A stretch of DNA of 64,000 bases from Streptomyces griseoincarnatus (lineage in GTDB: Bacteria; Actinomycetota; Actinomycetes; Streptomycetales; Streptomycetaceae): positions 248,001-312,000 of the forward strand of contig BMTH01000007.1 in NCBI GenBank assembly GCA_014649575.1, written 5' to 3'. Positions 17,063-25,982 of this stretch are shown piece after piece. The translations under genes and the position numbers were made by a program. The notes beneath the pieces are model-generated. The model was not told where the DNA came from and did not search any database. It was given only the letters and a program-made list of their open reading frames with translations. The first letter of the stretch is position 1; every line of letters begins with the position of its first letter.

Positions 17063-18496
17063 GTGAAACGAAGATTCGCCATGGCGGGCACCCTGCTCGC
17101 CCTCGTGCTCGGCCTCGGCACACTCCCCGCCGCGGCCACCCCGTCCGGCACGTCCCCCGCCTCCACCCCCGCCGCTCTCGCCGCCCCCGACATCAGCATC
17201 ACCGCGGTCCGGGCCCACCTCGACGAGCTCAGCGCCATCGCCGCCCGCAACGGCGGCAACCGCCGGTCCACCACCCAGGGTTACCGCGACTCCGTCGCCT
17301 ACGTGAAGGGCAGGCTGCAGGCCGCCGGCTACACCGTCACCGAGCAGCCCTGCACCTCCGGCTGCACCAGCGGCGCCGGGCCCAACCTGATCGCCGAGTG
17401 GCCCCGGGGCGACGCGAACAACGTCTACATGTTCGGCGCCCACCTCGACGGCGTCTCCGCCGGACCCGGCATGAACGACAACGGCTCCGGCTCCGCCGCC
17501 CTGCTGGAGAACGCCCTGACGCTCGCCCGGGAGAACCCGGACATGCGCAACCGCGTCCGCTTCGCCTGGTGGACCGACGAGGAGCAGGGCCTCAACGGCA
17601 GCTACTTCTACGTCCGTACGCTGTCCTCGGCGGAACGCGCCAGGATCAAGGCGTACTACAACTTCGACATGGTCGCCTCGCTCAACGGCGGTTACTTCAT
17701 CAACCACATCACCTCCGCGGCCGCCGCGCCGATGAAGGCGTACTGGGACTCGCTCGGCCTGCGGCCCGAGGAGAACACCGAGGGCGCCGGCCGCAGCGAC
17801 GACTACTCCTTCGAGCGGTACTCCATCCCCACCTCCGGTTACGCGATGGGCGCGAGCGCCCGCAAGACCTCCACGCAGGCCGCCAAGTGGGGCGGCACCT
17901 CCGGCTCGGCGTACGACCCCTGCTACCACCGGGCGTGCGACACGCTGACCAACATCAACACCACCGGTCTCGACCGCGCCGCCGACGGCATCGCGTACAC
18001 CCTGTGGCAGCAGGCCGTCGGCACCGGCGGCGGAGGGGGCACCTGCGACCCGGCCGGGGTCGTCGGCAACGGCGGGTTCGAGAGCGGGACCGCGCCCTGG
18101 ACCGGGACCACCGCGGTCATCGCCGCCCACTCCGGCCGGACCGCGCACGGCGGCACCCGCTTCGCCTGGCTCGGCGGCAACGGCTCCACGAGCACCGAAT
18201 CGGTGAGCCAGACGGTGACCGTGCCGGCGGACTGCACGCGCGCGTCGCTGGTCTTCTGGCTGCAGATCGAGACCGCCGAGTCCGGCAGCCGGGCGTACGA
18301 CACCTTCACCGTCCGGGTGAACGGGTCCACGCTGGCGACCTGGTCCAACGTGCACGCGGGCGGAGGCTGGATCCAGCGGTCGGCCGACCTGTCCGCGTAC
18401 GCCGGGCAGACGGTCACCGTGGCCTTCACCGCCACCGAGGACTACAGCCTGCAGACCGGTTTCCTGCTGGACGACGTGAGCCTGCAGAGCTCCTGA
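17063..18496 (+). CDS. Secreted M28 aminopeptidase with C-terminal beta domain
   Basis: The 477-residue protein begins VKRRFAMAGTLLALVLGLG and AAAT, a Sec signal peptide. The catalytic domain resembles the S. griseus aminopeptidase: zinc ligands in FGAHLDGV, MNDNGSGSAAL, WTDEEQGLNGS, YNFDMVASLN and PCYHRACDTL, with the general base in the EEQ. After a Gly-rich linker (TGGGGGTCDP) a roughly 145-residue beta-rich domain begins NGGFESGTAPW; similar to proprotein/carbohydrate-binding-like domains in other extracellular enzymes. It would release N-terminal amino acids outside the cell. The GTG at 17063 has GGAGGAG at good spacing. Confidence 0.88.
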   Translation: MKRRFAMAGTLLALVLGLGTLPAAATPSGTSPASTPAALAAPDISITAVRAHLDELSAIAARNGGNRRSTTQGYRDSVAYVKGRLQAAGYTVTEQPCTSGCTSGAGPNLIAEWPRGDANNVYMFGAHLDGVSAGPGMNDNGSGSAALLENALTLARENPDMRNRVRFAWWTDEEQGLNGSYFYVRTLSSAERARIKAYYNFDMVASLNGGYFINHITSAAAAPMKAYWDSLGLRPEENTEGAGRSDDYSFERYSIPTSGYAMGASARKTSTQAAKWGGTSGSAYDPCYHRACDTLTNINTTGLDRAADGIAYTLWQQAVGTGGGGGTCDPAGVVGNGGFESGTAPWTGTTAVIAAHSGRTAHGGTRFAWLGGNGSTSTESVSQTVTVPADCTRASLVFWLQIETAESGSRAYDTFTVRVNGSTLATWSNVHAGGGWIQRSADLSAYAGQTVTVAFTATEDYSLQTGFLLDDVSLQSS

Positions 18497-18603
18497 CACC
18501 CCCCACGGGTCCCCGCCCCGCCGCGCGACGCGCGTCGGGGCGGACGGCGTTTTCGGGGAATACGCTCGTCCGACACCGCTGCTGTGCTCCACGGAGGTAC
18601 ACG

Positions 18604-20007
18604 ATGACGACGACGGACGACGACCGGAACTACCGCATCGAGCACGACTCCATGGGAGAGGTGCGGGTCCCCGCGGACGCCAAGTGGCGGGCGCAGACCC
18701 AGCGCGCGGTGGAGAACTTCCCCGTCTCGGGGCAGCGCCTGGAGCGCGCCCACATCGAGGCGCTGGCCCGCGTCAAGGGCGCCGCGGCCAAGGTGAACGC
18801 CCGGCTCGGGGTGCTGGACAAGGACATCGCCGAGGCGATCCAGGAGGCGGCCGCGGAGGTCGCGGAGGGCCGGTGGGACGAACACTTCCCGGTGGACGTG
18901 TTCCAGACCGGGTCCGGCACGTCGTCCAACATGAACACCAACGAGGTGATCGCCACCCTCGCCACCGAGCGGCTGGGGCGGGACGTCCACCCCAACGACC
19001 ACGTCAACGCCTCGCAGTCGTCCAACGACGTCTTCCCCTCGTCGCTGCACATCGCCGCCACCGCCGCGGTCACCCGGGACCTGGTTCCGGCGCTGGAGCA
19101 CCTCGCCGACGCCCTGGAGCGCAAGGCGGAGGAGTTCGCGGACGTGGTGAAGTCCGGACGCACCCATCTGATGGACGCCACGCCCGTCACGCTGGGCCAG
19201 GAGTTCGGCGGCTACGCCGCCCAGGTGCGCTACGGCGTGGAGCGGCTGCACGCGTCGCTGCCCCGGCTGGCCGAGCTGCCGCTGGGCGGCACCGCCGTCG
19301 GCACCGGTATCAACACCCCGCCCGGGTTCTCCGCCGCCGTCATCGAGGAGGTGGCGCGGGCGACCGGGCTGCCGCTGACCGAGGCACGGAACCACTTCGA
19401 GGCGCAGGGCGCCCGGGACGGCGTGGTGGAGACCAGCGGGCAGCTCCGCACGATCGCCGTCGGCCTGACGAAGATCGCGAACGATCTGCGGTGGATGGCG
19501 TCCGGTCCGCGCACCGGCCTCGCCGAGATCGCCCTGCCCGACCTCCAGCCCGGCTCCTCGATCATGCCCGGCAAGGTCAATCCGGTGATCCCGGAGGCCG
19601 TGCTCATGGTGTGCGCCCAGGTCATGGGCAACGACGCGACCGTCGCCACGGCCGGCGCGTCCGGCAACTTCGAGCTGAACGTGATGTTGCCGGTGATCGC
19701 CAAGAACGTGCTGGAGTCGGTGCGGCTGCTCGCCAACGTCTCCCGCCTCCTCGCCGACCGCACGGTCGACGGGATCGTCGCCGACCGGGACCGGGCCCGC
19801 GAGTACGCCGAGTCCTCGCCGTCCGTGGTCACCCCGCTGAACAAGTACATCGGCTACGAGGAGGCCGCCAAGGTCGCCAAGAAGTCGCTCGCGGAACGCA
19901 GGACCATCCGTCAGGTCGTACTCGAGGGCGGCTATGTGGAGCGCGGCGACCTGACCGTGGAACAGCTGGACGAGGCGCTGGATGTCCTGCGGATGACACG
20001 GCCGTAA
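18604..20007 (+). CDS. fumC: Class II fumarate hydratase
   Basis: The 467-residue protein has the fumarase/aspartase superfamily signature GSSIMPGKVNPVIPEAV, plus TGSGTSSNMNTNEVIA, NASQSSNDVFPSSLHIA and SGRTHLMDATPVTLGQEF. It is a homotetrameric, cluster-free enzyme converting fumarate to malate in the TCA cycle. Having it beside the Fe-S fumarase gives the organism an oxidation-resistant alternative. The ATG at 18604 follows CGGAGG. It is in the same direction as the aminopeptidase with about 107 bases between. Confidence 0.93.
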   Translation: MTTTDDDRNYRIEHDSMGEVRVPADAKWRAQTQRAVENFPVSGQRLERAHIEALARVKGAAAKVNARLGVLDKDIAEAIQEAAAEVAEGRWDEHFPVDVFQTGSGTSSNMNTNEVIATLATERLGRDVHPNDHVNASQSSNDVFPSSLHIAATAAVTRDLVPALEHLADALERKAEEFADVVKSGRTHLMDATPVTLGQEFGGYAAQVRYGVERLHASLPRLAELPLGGTAVGTGINTPPGFSAAVIEEVARATGLPLTEARNHFEAQGARDGVVETSGQLRTIAVGLTKIANDLRWMASGPRTGLAEIALPDLQPGSSIMPGKVNPVIPEAVLMVCAQVMGNDATVATAGASGNFELNVMLPVIAKNVLESVRLLANVSRLLADRTVDGIVADRDRAREYAESSPSVVTPLNKYIGYEEAAKVAKKSLAERRTIRQVVLEGGYVERGDLTVEQLDEALDVLRMTRP

Positions 20008-20042
20008 AGCCTGGCGCGCCCGGGGTGAACCGTAATGGGTGC

Positions 20043-20079
20043 CACAGCGCTGTGTGGTCCGGCCACCTAATATCTGCGC
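20043..20079 (+). promoter_or_regulatory. Promoter with palindrome, possibly leaderless start
   Basis: A perfect 12-bp palindrome CACAGCGCTGTG (20043-20054) precedes TAATAT (20068-20073), a good -10 element. The -10 ends seven bases before the ATG at 20080, the spacing expected if transcription starts at the A of that ATG, i.e. a leaderless message. The palindrome would overlap the -35 region and so could be an operator. Confidence 0.4.
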
Positions 20080-20772
20080 ATGACAGAGGGTGGAACCACG
20101 ATGCGCGGCCACGCGGGCGGAGCGGCCCGTCACTGGGAGCCCGGGACGCAGATCCTGTGGCGGTACCGGGAGAACGGCGGCGCGCGCATCCACATCGCGC
20201 GCCCCGTCACGGTCGTGCGCGACGACTCGGAGCTGCTCGCCGTCTGGATGGCGCCGGGCACCGAGTGCGTGAAGCCCGTCCTCGCCGACGGCACCCCGGT
20301 CCACCGGGAGCCCCTCGCCACGCGTTACACCAAGCCGCGCACGGTGCAGAAGGACCGCTGGTTCGGCACCGGCGTGCTGAAGCTGGCCCGGCCCGGCGAT
20401 CCCTGGTCGGTGTGGCTGTTCTGGGAGCCGGGCTGGCGGTTCAAGAACTGGTACGTGAACCTGGAGGAGCCGCTCGTCCGCTGGGCGGGCGGGGTGGACT
20501 CCGAGGACCACTTCCTGGACATCTCCGTGCGGCCGGACGGGAGCTGGCGCTGGCGGGACGAGGACGAGTTCGCGCAGGCCCAGCTGGACGGCCTGATGGC
20601 CCCCGCGCCGGCCCGGCGGGTGCGCGAGGCAGGGCGCGCCGCGGTCGCGGTGATCGACGCCTGGGGGCCGCCGTTCTCGGACGGCTGGGAGAACTGGCGT
20701 CCGGATCCGTCCTGGACGGTACCGTCACTTCCACAGGACTGGGACCGCACGGCGGCGCACGCGTCCCCGTGA
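20080..20772 (+). CDS. DUF402 domain protein
   Basis: The 230-residue cytosolic protein has the DUF402 pattern: PVTVVRDDSELLAVWMAPGT, the W-rich WLFWEPGWRFKNWYVNLEEP with the acidic cluster VDSEDHFLDISVRPDGSWRW and DEDEFAQAQLDG. Known: the family includes nucleoside di-/triphosphatases, with several actinobacterial members uncharacterised. Start at 20080 fits a leaderless transcript; the ATG at 20101 has a GAGGGTGG upstream and is an alternative that removes seven residues outside the domain. Confidence 0.75.
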   Translation: MTEGGTTMRGHAGGAARHWEPGTQILWRYRENGGARIHIARPVTVVRDDSELLAVWMAPGTECVKPVLADGTPVHREPLATRYTKPRTVQKDRWFGTGVLKLARPGDPWSVWLFWEPGWRFKNWYVNLEEPLVRWAGGVDSEDHFLDISVRPDGSWRWRDEDEFAQAQLDGLMAPAPARRVREAGRAAVAVIDAWGPPFSDGWENWRPDPSWTVPSLPQDWDRTAAHASP

Positions 20773-20888
20773 GACCCTTGCTGCGCCCCCGGGCAGGAAA
20801 CGTAGGATCGTCGTCCGCAAGGGCGCGGAGCAGCAACCACGGGAGCGCGCGCGAAGCTTGACCGGACGTCACCGAGGGGCGGCAGGAC

Positions 20889-21065
20889 GTGAGCGAGGGG
20901 TACGGAAACACCGGCACGGGCCGACGACGGCCCGCCGGCGTCGCAGGAACAACCTCTGACCACACGCGAAATCCGTTCCGGGGGCGCCTGTTCCGGGTAT
21001 CGGAGTTTCGGCGGAGCGAACCGCGCGCACGGCGTGCGCCGGACGGATGGACTCGACACGCGTGA
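20889..21065 (+). CDS. Small upstream ORF, uncertain
   Basis: A 58-codon frame begins with GTG at 20889, preceded by a GGCAGGA, and ends at 21065, overlapping the ATG of the SpoIIE-type gene by 19 bases. The product begins with a Gly/Arg-rich stretch and is strongly basic; I recognise no domain. It could be a regulatory leader ORF for the gene downstream or simply non-coding sequence. Without homologues this cannot be decided. Confidence 0.25.
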   Translation: MSEGYGNTGTGRRRPAGVAGTTSDHTRNPFRGRLFRVSEFRRSEPRARRAPDGWTRHA

Positions 21066-23155
21066 CGGAGCAGCCGACCTCCTTCGAGCGCCCCCAGCCG
21101 GGCGTGGACCCCGCGGATCCCCGCGGGGCGTTCCTGCGTTCCCCGGCTCCCGCGGCCGGTACGGGGGCCGCCTTACCGGCACAGGGCCGCTCCGGCGGTG
21201 AGCCGCCCGCGCCCGGCGCCGCCACCCCCGGCGGGCCGGCGCCCGACGCGGCGGACGGTCCCGCGTCCGAGCACTCCCAGCCGGGCGCCGGCCCGGACGC
21301 GGAGCCGGACGCCCACCGTCCGCGGCCCGCGCCGGACGGCATCCCGGTGCAGCCGGCCGACGGACAGGGCCGGGTGGACCGGGCCCCGGGCGGCGCGGAG
21401 CGCCGAACGGGCCAGGTGACGCGGCCGGGCCGTCCCACGCCCATGCGGCGGGACGGGGACCGGCTGCGCTTCGTCGGCGCGGCCACCCGGCGGATCGCCC
21501 GCGGCATCGACCTGGACGAGATCGTGATGGGGCTGTGCCGGGCGACCGTGCCGACCTTCTCCGACGCGATCCTGGTGTATCTGCGCGACCCGCTGCCGGT
21601 CGGCGACGAGCGGCCGACGGGCCCGCTGGTGCTGCGGCTGCGCCGCACCGACCGGATCCCGCCCGAACGGGACACCGAGGGCGGCGGGTTCATGCCGATC
21701 GCGCCGCCGGAACAGCCGTCCGAGCTGGACTCGGTCGGCGAGGAGCTGTGCACGGTGCAGCCCGGCAGCGCGCTCGCCGAGGTGCTGCGCGGGGTCCGGC
21801 CGGTGTTCACGGACGCCCCGGCCGCACGGGCGGCGCTGCCCGAACTCCTCGGCGAGGAGGGCGCGGCGGCCGTCCCGGACGGCCAGCGGGCGGTTCTCGC
21901 GCCGCTGCGCGGCCGTCGCCGGGTGATCGGCGCGGCGCTGTTCCTGCGGCGTCCCGAGCGCATCCCGTTCGAGGCCGACGACCTGCTGGTCGCGGCGCAG
22001 CTCGCCACGCACAGCGCGCTGGGCATCGACAAGGCGGTGCTGTACGGGCGTGAGGCGTACATCGCGGACGAGCTCCAGCGCACGATGCTGCCGGAGACGC
22101 TGCCGCGCTGCACCGGCGTCCGGCTGGCGTCGCGGTACCTGCCGGCCGCGGAGACCGCTCGGGTCGGCGGCGACTGGTACGACGCGATCCCGCTGCCGGG
22201 CAGCCGGGTCGCGCTGGTGGTCGGCGACGTGATGGGCCACTCCATGACGTCGGCGGCCATCATGGGTCAGCTGCGCACCACCGCGCAGACCCTCGCCGGG
22301 CTCGACCTGCCGCCGCAGGAGGTGCTGCACCACCTCGACGAGCAGGCCCAGCGGCTCGGCGTGGACCGCATGGCGACCTGTCTCTACGCGGTGTACGACC
22401 CGGTCGCCCACCGCATCACCGTCGCCAACGCCGGCCATCCGCCGCCCGTGCTGCTGCACCTGGGCGGACGCGCGGAGGTGCTGCGGGTGCCCGCGGGCGC
22501 CCCGATCGGCGTGGGCGGGGTGGACTTCGAGGCCGTGGAGTTGGAGGCGCCCGCCGGGGCGACCCTGCTGCTCTACACCGACGGCCTGGTCGAGTCCCGG
22601 CTGCGTGACGTGTGGACCGGCATCGAGCAGCTGCGGGAGAAGCTCGCCGCGACCGCGCAGCTCACCGGGCCCGATCATCCGCCGCCGCTGGAGGCGCTGT
22701 GCGACGAGGTGCTCGACATGCTCGGTCCGGGCGACCGGGACGACGACATCGCGCTGCTCGCCGCCCGCTTCGACGGGATCGCGCCGAGCGACGTGGCGTA
22801 CTGGTTCCTGGAGCCGGAGGACGCGGCGCCCGGCCGGGCGCGGCGGCTGGCCCGGCGGCAGCTGTCCCGCTGGGGCATGGACGAGCTGAGCGACTCGGTG
22901 GAGCTGCTGGTCAGTGAGGTCGTGACCAATGCCGTTCGGTACGCGTCGCGGCCGGTGACGCTGCGGCTGCTGCGCACGGATGTGCTGCGGTGCGAGGTCG
23001 GGGACGACGTGCCGCAGCTGCCGCGGCTGCGGCAGGCCCGTGCGACGGACGAGGGCGGGCGTGGGTTGTATCTCGTGAACCGGCTGGCCCGGCGGTGGGG
23101 GGCGACGCGGTTGAGCACAGGGAAGGTGGTGTGGTTCGAGCTGAACCACGGCTAG
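21047..23155 (+). CDS. GAF-SpoIIE phosphatase-HATPase regulator
   Basis: The 702-residue protein has a low-complexity Pro/Ala/Gly N-terminus (to about 125), a GAF sensor domain (about 145-325; FVGAATRRIARGIDLDEIV, APLRGRRRVIGAALFLRR), a PP2C/SpoIIE phosphatase domain (about 340-560; RTMLPETLP, VGGDWYDAIPLPGSRVALVV, ATCLYAVYDP, LLLYTDGLVESR, DRDDDIALLAARF) and an RsbW-like ATPase domain (about 575-700; ELLVSEVVTNAVRYASRPVT, GGRGLYLVNRLARRWGA). Known: such proteins dephosphorylate anti-anti-sigma factors and may also phosphorylate them, controlling stress or development sigma factors. No partner gene is adjacent. Start at 21047 is the first ATG after a likely leader. Confidence 0.88.
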   Translation: MDSTRVTEQPTSFERPQPGVDPADPRGAFLRSPAPAAGTGAALPAQGRSGGEPPAPGAATPGGPAPDAADGPASEHSQPGAGPDAEPDAHRPRPAPDGIPVQPADGQGRVDRAPGGAERRTGQVTRPGRPTPMRRDGDRLRFVGAATRRIARGIDLDEIVMGLCRATVPTFSDAILVYLRDPLPVGDERPTGPLVLRLRRTDRIPPERDTEGGGFMPIAPPEQPSELDSVGEELCTVQPGSALAEVLRGVRPVFTDAPAARAALPELLGEEGAAAVPDGQRAVLAPLRGRRRVIGAALFLRRPERIPFEADDLLVAAQLATHSALGIDKAVLYGREAYIADELQRTMLPETLPRCTGVRLASRYLPAAETARVGGDWYDAIPLPGSRVALVVGDVMGHSMTSAAIMGQLRTTAQTLAGLDLPPQEVLHHLDEQAQRLGVDRMATCLYAVYDPVAHRITVANAGHPPPVLLHLGGRAEVLRVPAGAPIGVGGVDFEAVELEAPAGATLLLYTDGLVESRLRDVWTGIEQLREKLAATAQLTGPDHPPPLEALCDEVLDMLGPGDRDDDIALLAARFDGIAPSDVAYWFLEPEDAAPGRARRLARRQLSRWGMDELSDSVELLVSEVVTNAVRYASRPVTLRLLRTDVLRCEVGDDVPQLPRLRQARATDEGGRGLYLVNRLARRWGATRLSTGKVVWFELNHG

Positions 23156-23175
23156 CGGTTTGCTGACGCGTGAGG

Positions 23176-23209
23176 GGGGCGCCTGGTGAGGTCACCGGGC
23201 GCCCCTTTT
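23176..23209 (+). terminator. Terminator after the SpoIIE-type gene
   Basis: GGGGCGCCTGGTGA and TCACCGGGCGCCCC form a 14-bp stem with one G-T pair and a two-base nominal gap, followed by TTTT, 20 bases past the stop codon: a classic intrinsic terminator. Confidence 0.8.
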
Positions 23210-23226
23210 GTGTGGGTCGCCACCGC

Positions 23227-23399
23227 GGGGGTTGCCGGCCTGCTGGTGGGTGCGGGTTGTCGTGGGCTGGTCGCGCAGTTCCCCGCGCCCCTGAAAGGGC
23301 GCGACCCGCCGTAGGGGTTGCCGGCCCGCTGCCGGGTGCGGCCTGGCGTGGGCTGAGCGCGCAGTTCCCCGCGCCCCTGAAGGGGCGCGGGGAACTGCG
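23227..23399. repeat. Two copies of the intergenic palindromic repeat, second as perfect hairpin
   Basis: Two direct copies of about 80 bp (23227-23306 and 23314-23399) start with ggggttgccggcc and share the gcgcagttccccgcgcccct core. The second ends in a perfect 19-bp stem (23360-23378 with 23381-23399) and may also terminate the convergent pbp transcript. This is the same element family as at 13441-13620. Confidence 0.7.
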
Positions 23400-23410
23400 T
23401 GTGTTGGGCC

Positions 23411-25699
23411 CTATTCGCGGTCGTTGTCCTGGGGCTCGTCCGGGCCGCCCGGGAGCTCGAAGGTGGGCGGCGAGGTCGTCGGCGTCTGCGACGGCGGAGG
23501 TGACGTCGGGGTCTGGGACGGGGGTTCCGTCGTCGGCGGCGGGGACGTGGTGGTCGGCGGGGCCGACGTCGTCGGCTCCTCCGTCGTCGGCGTCTGCGAC
23601 GGCGTCTCCGACTGTGTCTCCGCCTGCGACGGGCTCCGGGTGGGGGCCACGCCCGCGCCCTGCTCGGTCTCCAGGTCGAACTCGGAGACCTCCTTCATCA
23701 CGCCGAAGGTGTACGCGGACCAGATCTCGGCCGGGAAGCCACCGCCGTTGACGCGGTAGTCGACGCCGCCGGCCTTGTACATCGGGACCTGCTTGCCGGT
23801 CTTCGGGTCCTCGCCGAACAGGCCGACGGAGGTGACCAGGCCGGGCGTGTAGCCGGTGAACCAGGCCGACTTGTTGTCGTCGGAGGTGCCGGTCTTGCCC
23901 GCGACCTGCTGGCCGTCGCGCAGCGGGTTGTCCCGCACGGACGCCTTCGCCGTACCGTCGTCGACCACGCCGGTGAGCACCGAGGTGACCGTGTCGGCGG
24001 CCCGCCGGCTGATGACCGACCCGCCGACCGGGTCGGGCATCTCGATCGTGCGGTCCTTGTGCTCGACCGACTTCACGATCGACGGCGTGACCTGCTTGCC
24101 GTGGTTGGCGAGGGTGGCGTAGACGCCGGCCATCTGCATCGGGCTGGCGCCCATGGTGCCGAGCGTCTGCGCGGGGAACGGGTCGAGGTTGTCGCTCATG
24201 CCGAGCGCGGACGCCGTCTTCATCACGTCCGTCATGCCGACGTCGACGCCCATCTGCGCGAAGACGGAGTTGACGGACTTGTTCATCGCCTCCTGGACGG
24301 TGATGTCGCCGTAGTCCCTGTCGTCCTCGTTGGGCGGGGCGAAGCCGACCTTCTTGCCGTCCTCGACCACGGGGCGCTTGCTGTCGCCGTCGTAGACCGT
24401 GTCGGCCGTGATGGGCACGCCGTCCTGGGTCTCGGCACCCTGTTCAAGGGCCGCCGCGAGGATCACCGGCTTGAAGGTGGACGCCGGCTGGTAGTCCTTG
24501 CGCGTGGCGTTGTTGGTGTAGTGCTTCACGTAGTCGACGCCGCCGTACAGGGCCACGACCTTGCCGGTCTTCGGGTCGACGGAGACGGCGCCGGCCTGGA
24601 CGTCGGCGTCGACGGCCCGCTTCTTCGGGTCGAGCTTGCTGGTGAGCCGGTCCTTGACCGCCTTCTCCAGCTCCTTCTGCTTCTTCTTGTCGATGTTGAG
24701 CGTGATCGTGTAGCCGCCGCGGTCCAGCAGCGCCTTGGCCTGTTCCAGGTCCTCGGCGACGCCCTGCTCGACGAGCTGCTGCTTGACGGCCGTGTTGGCC
24801 GCCTCGACCAGGTAGCCGGTCTGGCCCTCCATGCCGGGGGCCGCCTTGGGCTCCTTCGGCACGGGGAACTTCATGCCGGCGCGCTCGCCGGCGTCCAGCC
24901 ACTTCTGCTCGACCATGTTGTCCAGGACGTAGTCCCAGCGCTCCTGGACGAGCTTCTTGCCCCGGTCGCTGGCGATCGCCCAGTCGTACTGGTTGGGCGC
25001 CTGGAGCAGCGCGGCGAGGTAGGCGCCCTGTTCGACGGTGAGGTCCTCGGCGTCGACGCGGTAGTAGGCCTGGGCGGCGGCCTGGATGCCGTAGGCGCCG
25101 CGGCCGTAGTAGCTGGTGTTGATGTATCCGGCGAGGATGTAGTCCTTGGACTTCTCCCGGTCCAGCTTCAGGGAGATGACCAGCTCCTTGAGCTTGCGGG
25201 AGACGGTCTGTTCCTGCGTGAGGTAGTAGTTCTTGACGTACTGCTGGGTGATCGTCGAGCCGCCCTGCGCGCCCTTGCCGGACAGGGTGTTGAGGACACC
25301 GCGGGCGGTGCCCTTCAGGTCGACGCCGGAGTCCTTGTAGAACGTCTTGTTCTCGGCGGCGACGAACGTGCGCTGCACGGGCTTGGGGACCCGGGCGAGG
25401 TCGACGATCTCGCGGTTGCGGTCGCCGTCGCGGGCCATGAGGCTGCCGTCGCTGTACTCGTAGACGTTGCTCTGCAGCTCGGCGTCGGCGTTCCCCTCCG
25501 GGATGTCGATCATCATGTACAGCACGATGAAGGCGCCCATGCCGAGCAGGCACAGGGCGAAGAAGGTGCCGACGATCTTCTTCCAGGTGAAGAGGCGGCG
25601 TATGCCGGTGCGGCCGCCCGCGGCGGCAGCGCGGCGGCCCTTGGGTGCCGCACGGCGCCCGCCGCGCTGTCGTGCGCGTCTTTCTTCCGCTCGTCCCAT
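23411..25699 (-). CDS. Class A penicillin-binding protein (transglycosylase/transpeptidase)
   Basis: The 762-residue protein has a basic cytosolic N-terminus, a membrane segment at about 43-64, a GT51 glycosyltransferase domain (catalytic Glu in FVAAENKTFYKDSGVD, then QGGSTITQQYVKNYYL) and a transpeptidase domain with the serine motif STFK in QPASTFKPV, SVN in MNKSVNSVFAQMG and KTG in AGKTGTSDDNKSAWFTGY. It polymerises lipid II and cross-links peptidoglycan outside the membrane. The C-terminus (about 695-762) is a Pro/Thr/Ser tail, possibly spanning the wall. The start at 25699 begins MGRAEERRARQRG. It is divergent from the SPFH gene, with 283 bases between them. Confidence 0.92.
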   Translation of the reverse strand: MGRAEERRARQRGGRRAAPKGRRAAAAGGRTGIRRLFTWKKIVGTFFALCLLGMGAFIVLYMMIDIPEGNADAELQSNVYEYSDGSLMARDGDRNREIVDLARVPKPVQRTFVAAENKTFYKDSGVDLKGTARGVLNTLSGKGAQGGSTITQQYVKNYYLTQEQTVSRKLKELVISLKLDREKSKDYILAGYINTSYYGRGAYGIQAAAQAYYRVDAEDLTVEQGAYLAALLQAPNQYDWAIASDRGKKLVQERWDYVLDNMVEQKWLDAGERAGMKFPVPKEPKAAPGMEGQTGYLVEAANTAVKQQLVEQGVAEDLEQAKALLDRGGYTITLNIDKKKQKELEKAVKDRLTSKLDPKKRAVDADVQAGAVSVDPKTGKVVALYGGVDYVKHYTNNATRKDYQPASTFKPVILAAALEQGAETQDGVPITADTVYDGDSKRPVVEDGKKVGFAPPNEDDRDYGDITVQEAMNKSVNSVFAQMGVDVGMTDVMKTASALGMSDNLDPFPAQTLGTMGASPMQMAGVYATLANHGKQVTPSIVKSVEHKDRTIEMPDPVGGSVISRRAADTVTSVLTGVVDDGTAKASVRDNPLRDGQQVAGKTGTSDDNKSAWFTGYTPGLVTSVGLFGEDPKTGKQVPMYKAGGVDYRVNGGGFPAEIWSAYTFGVMKEVSEFDLETEQGAGVAPTRSPSQAETQSETPSQTPTTEEPTTSAPPTTTSPPPTTEPPSQTPTSPPPSQTPTTSPPTFELPGGPDEPQDNDRE

Positions 25700-25893
25700 A
25701 CGCCTGTTCCGCTCCGCTTCGTATCTGTGCGCTCATGCGGCACACACGTTCGCCGCTCAGGTCAGCTCAGCAAGCTAACACCGGGAGCTATGACAAAGGG
25801 CCGCCGATCCGGCCTTTACGGACGTGACAATCAGCACCCACTTCAACGGAACCGACGTACGAGAGACGCCCGAGGTTGCCATGAACAGATAAT

Positions 25894-25903
25894 GTGATAT
25901 CAC
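25894..25903. promoter_or_regulatory. GTGATATCAC palindrome in the SPFH promoter
   Basis: A perfect 10-bp palindrome lies about 80 bases before the SPFH start in an AT-rich patch (gataatgtgatatcactt). It is the only such patch between the divergent pbp and SPFH genes and is probably promoter or operator. The flanking 25700-25890 shows nothing else. Confidence 0.35.
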
Positions 25904-25982
25904 TTAGATAGAACGTCGACAGACCGAGCGACAGAGACACGGAAGACCGCGCCGAGGCGCGCGGAGAAGCGGGGGATCCTCC

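Noticed and set aside
21047..23155. SpoIIE-type gene as part of an adjacent sigma/anti-sigma cassette
   Set aside because: No anti-anti-sigma (STAS) gene or sigma gene lies next to it in the window, so a local partner cannot be claimed.
24059..25897. Long plus-strand reading frame opposite the penicillin-binding protein
   Set aside because: Antisense shadow of a GC-rich coding gene: composition is Leu/Val/Gly/Asp-biased and no domain or ribosome site supports it.
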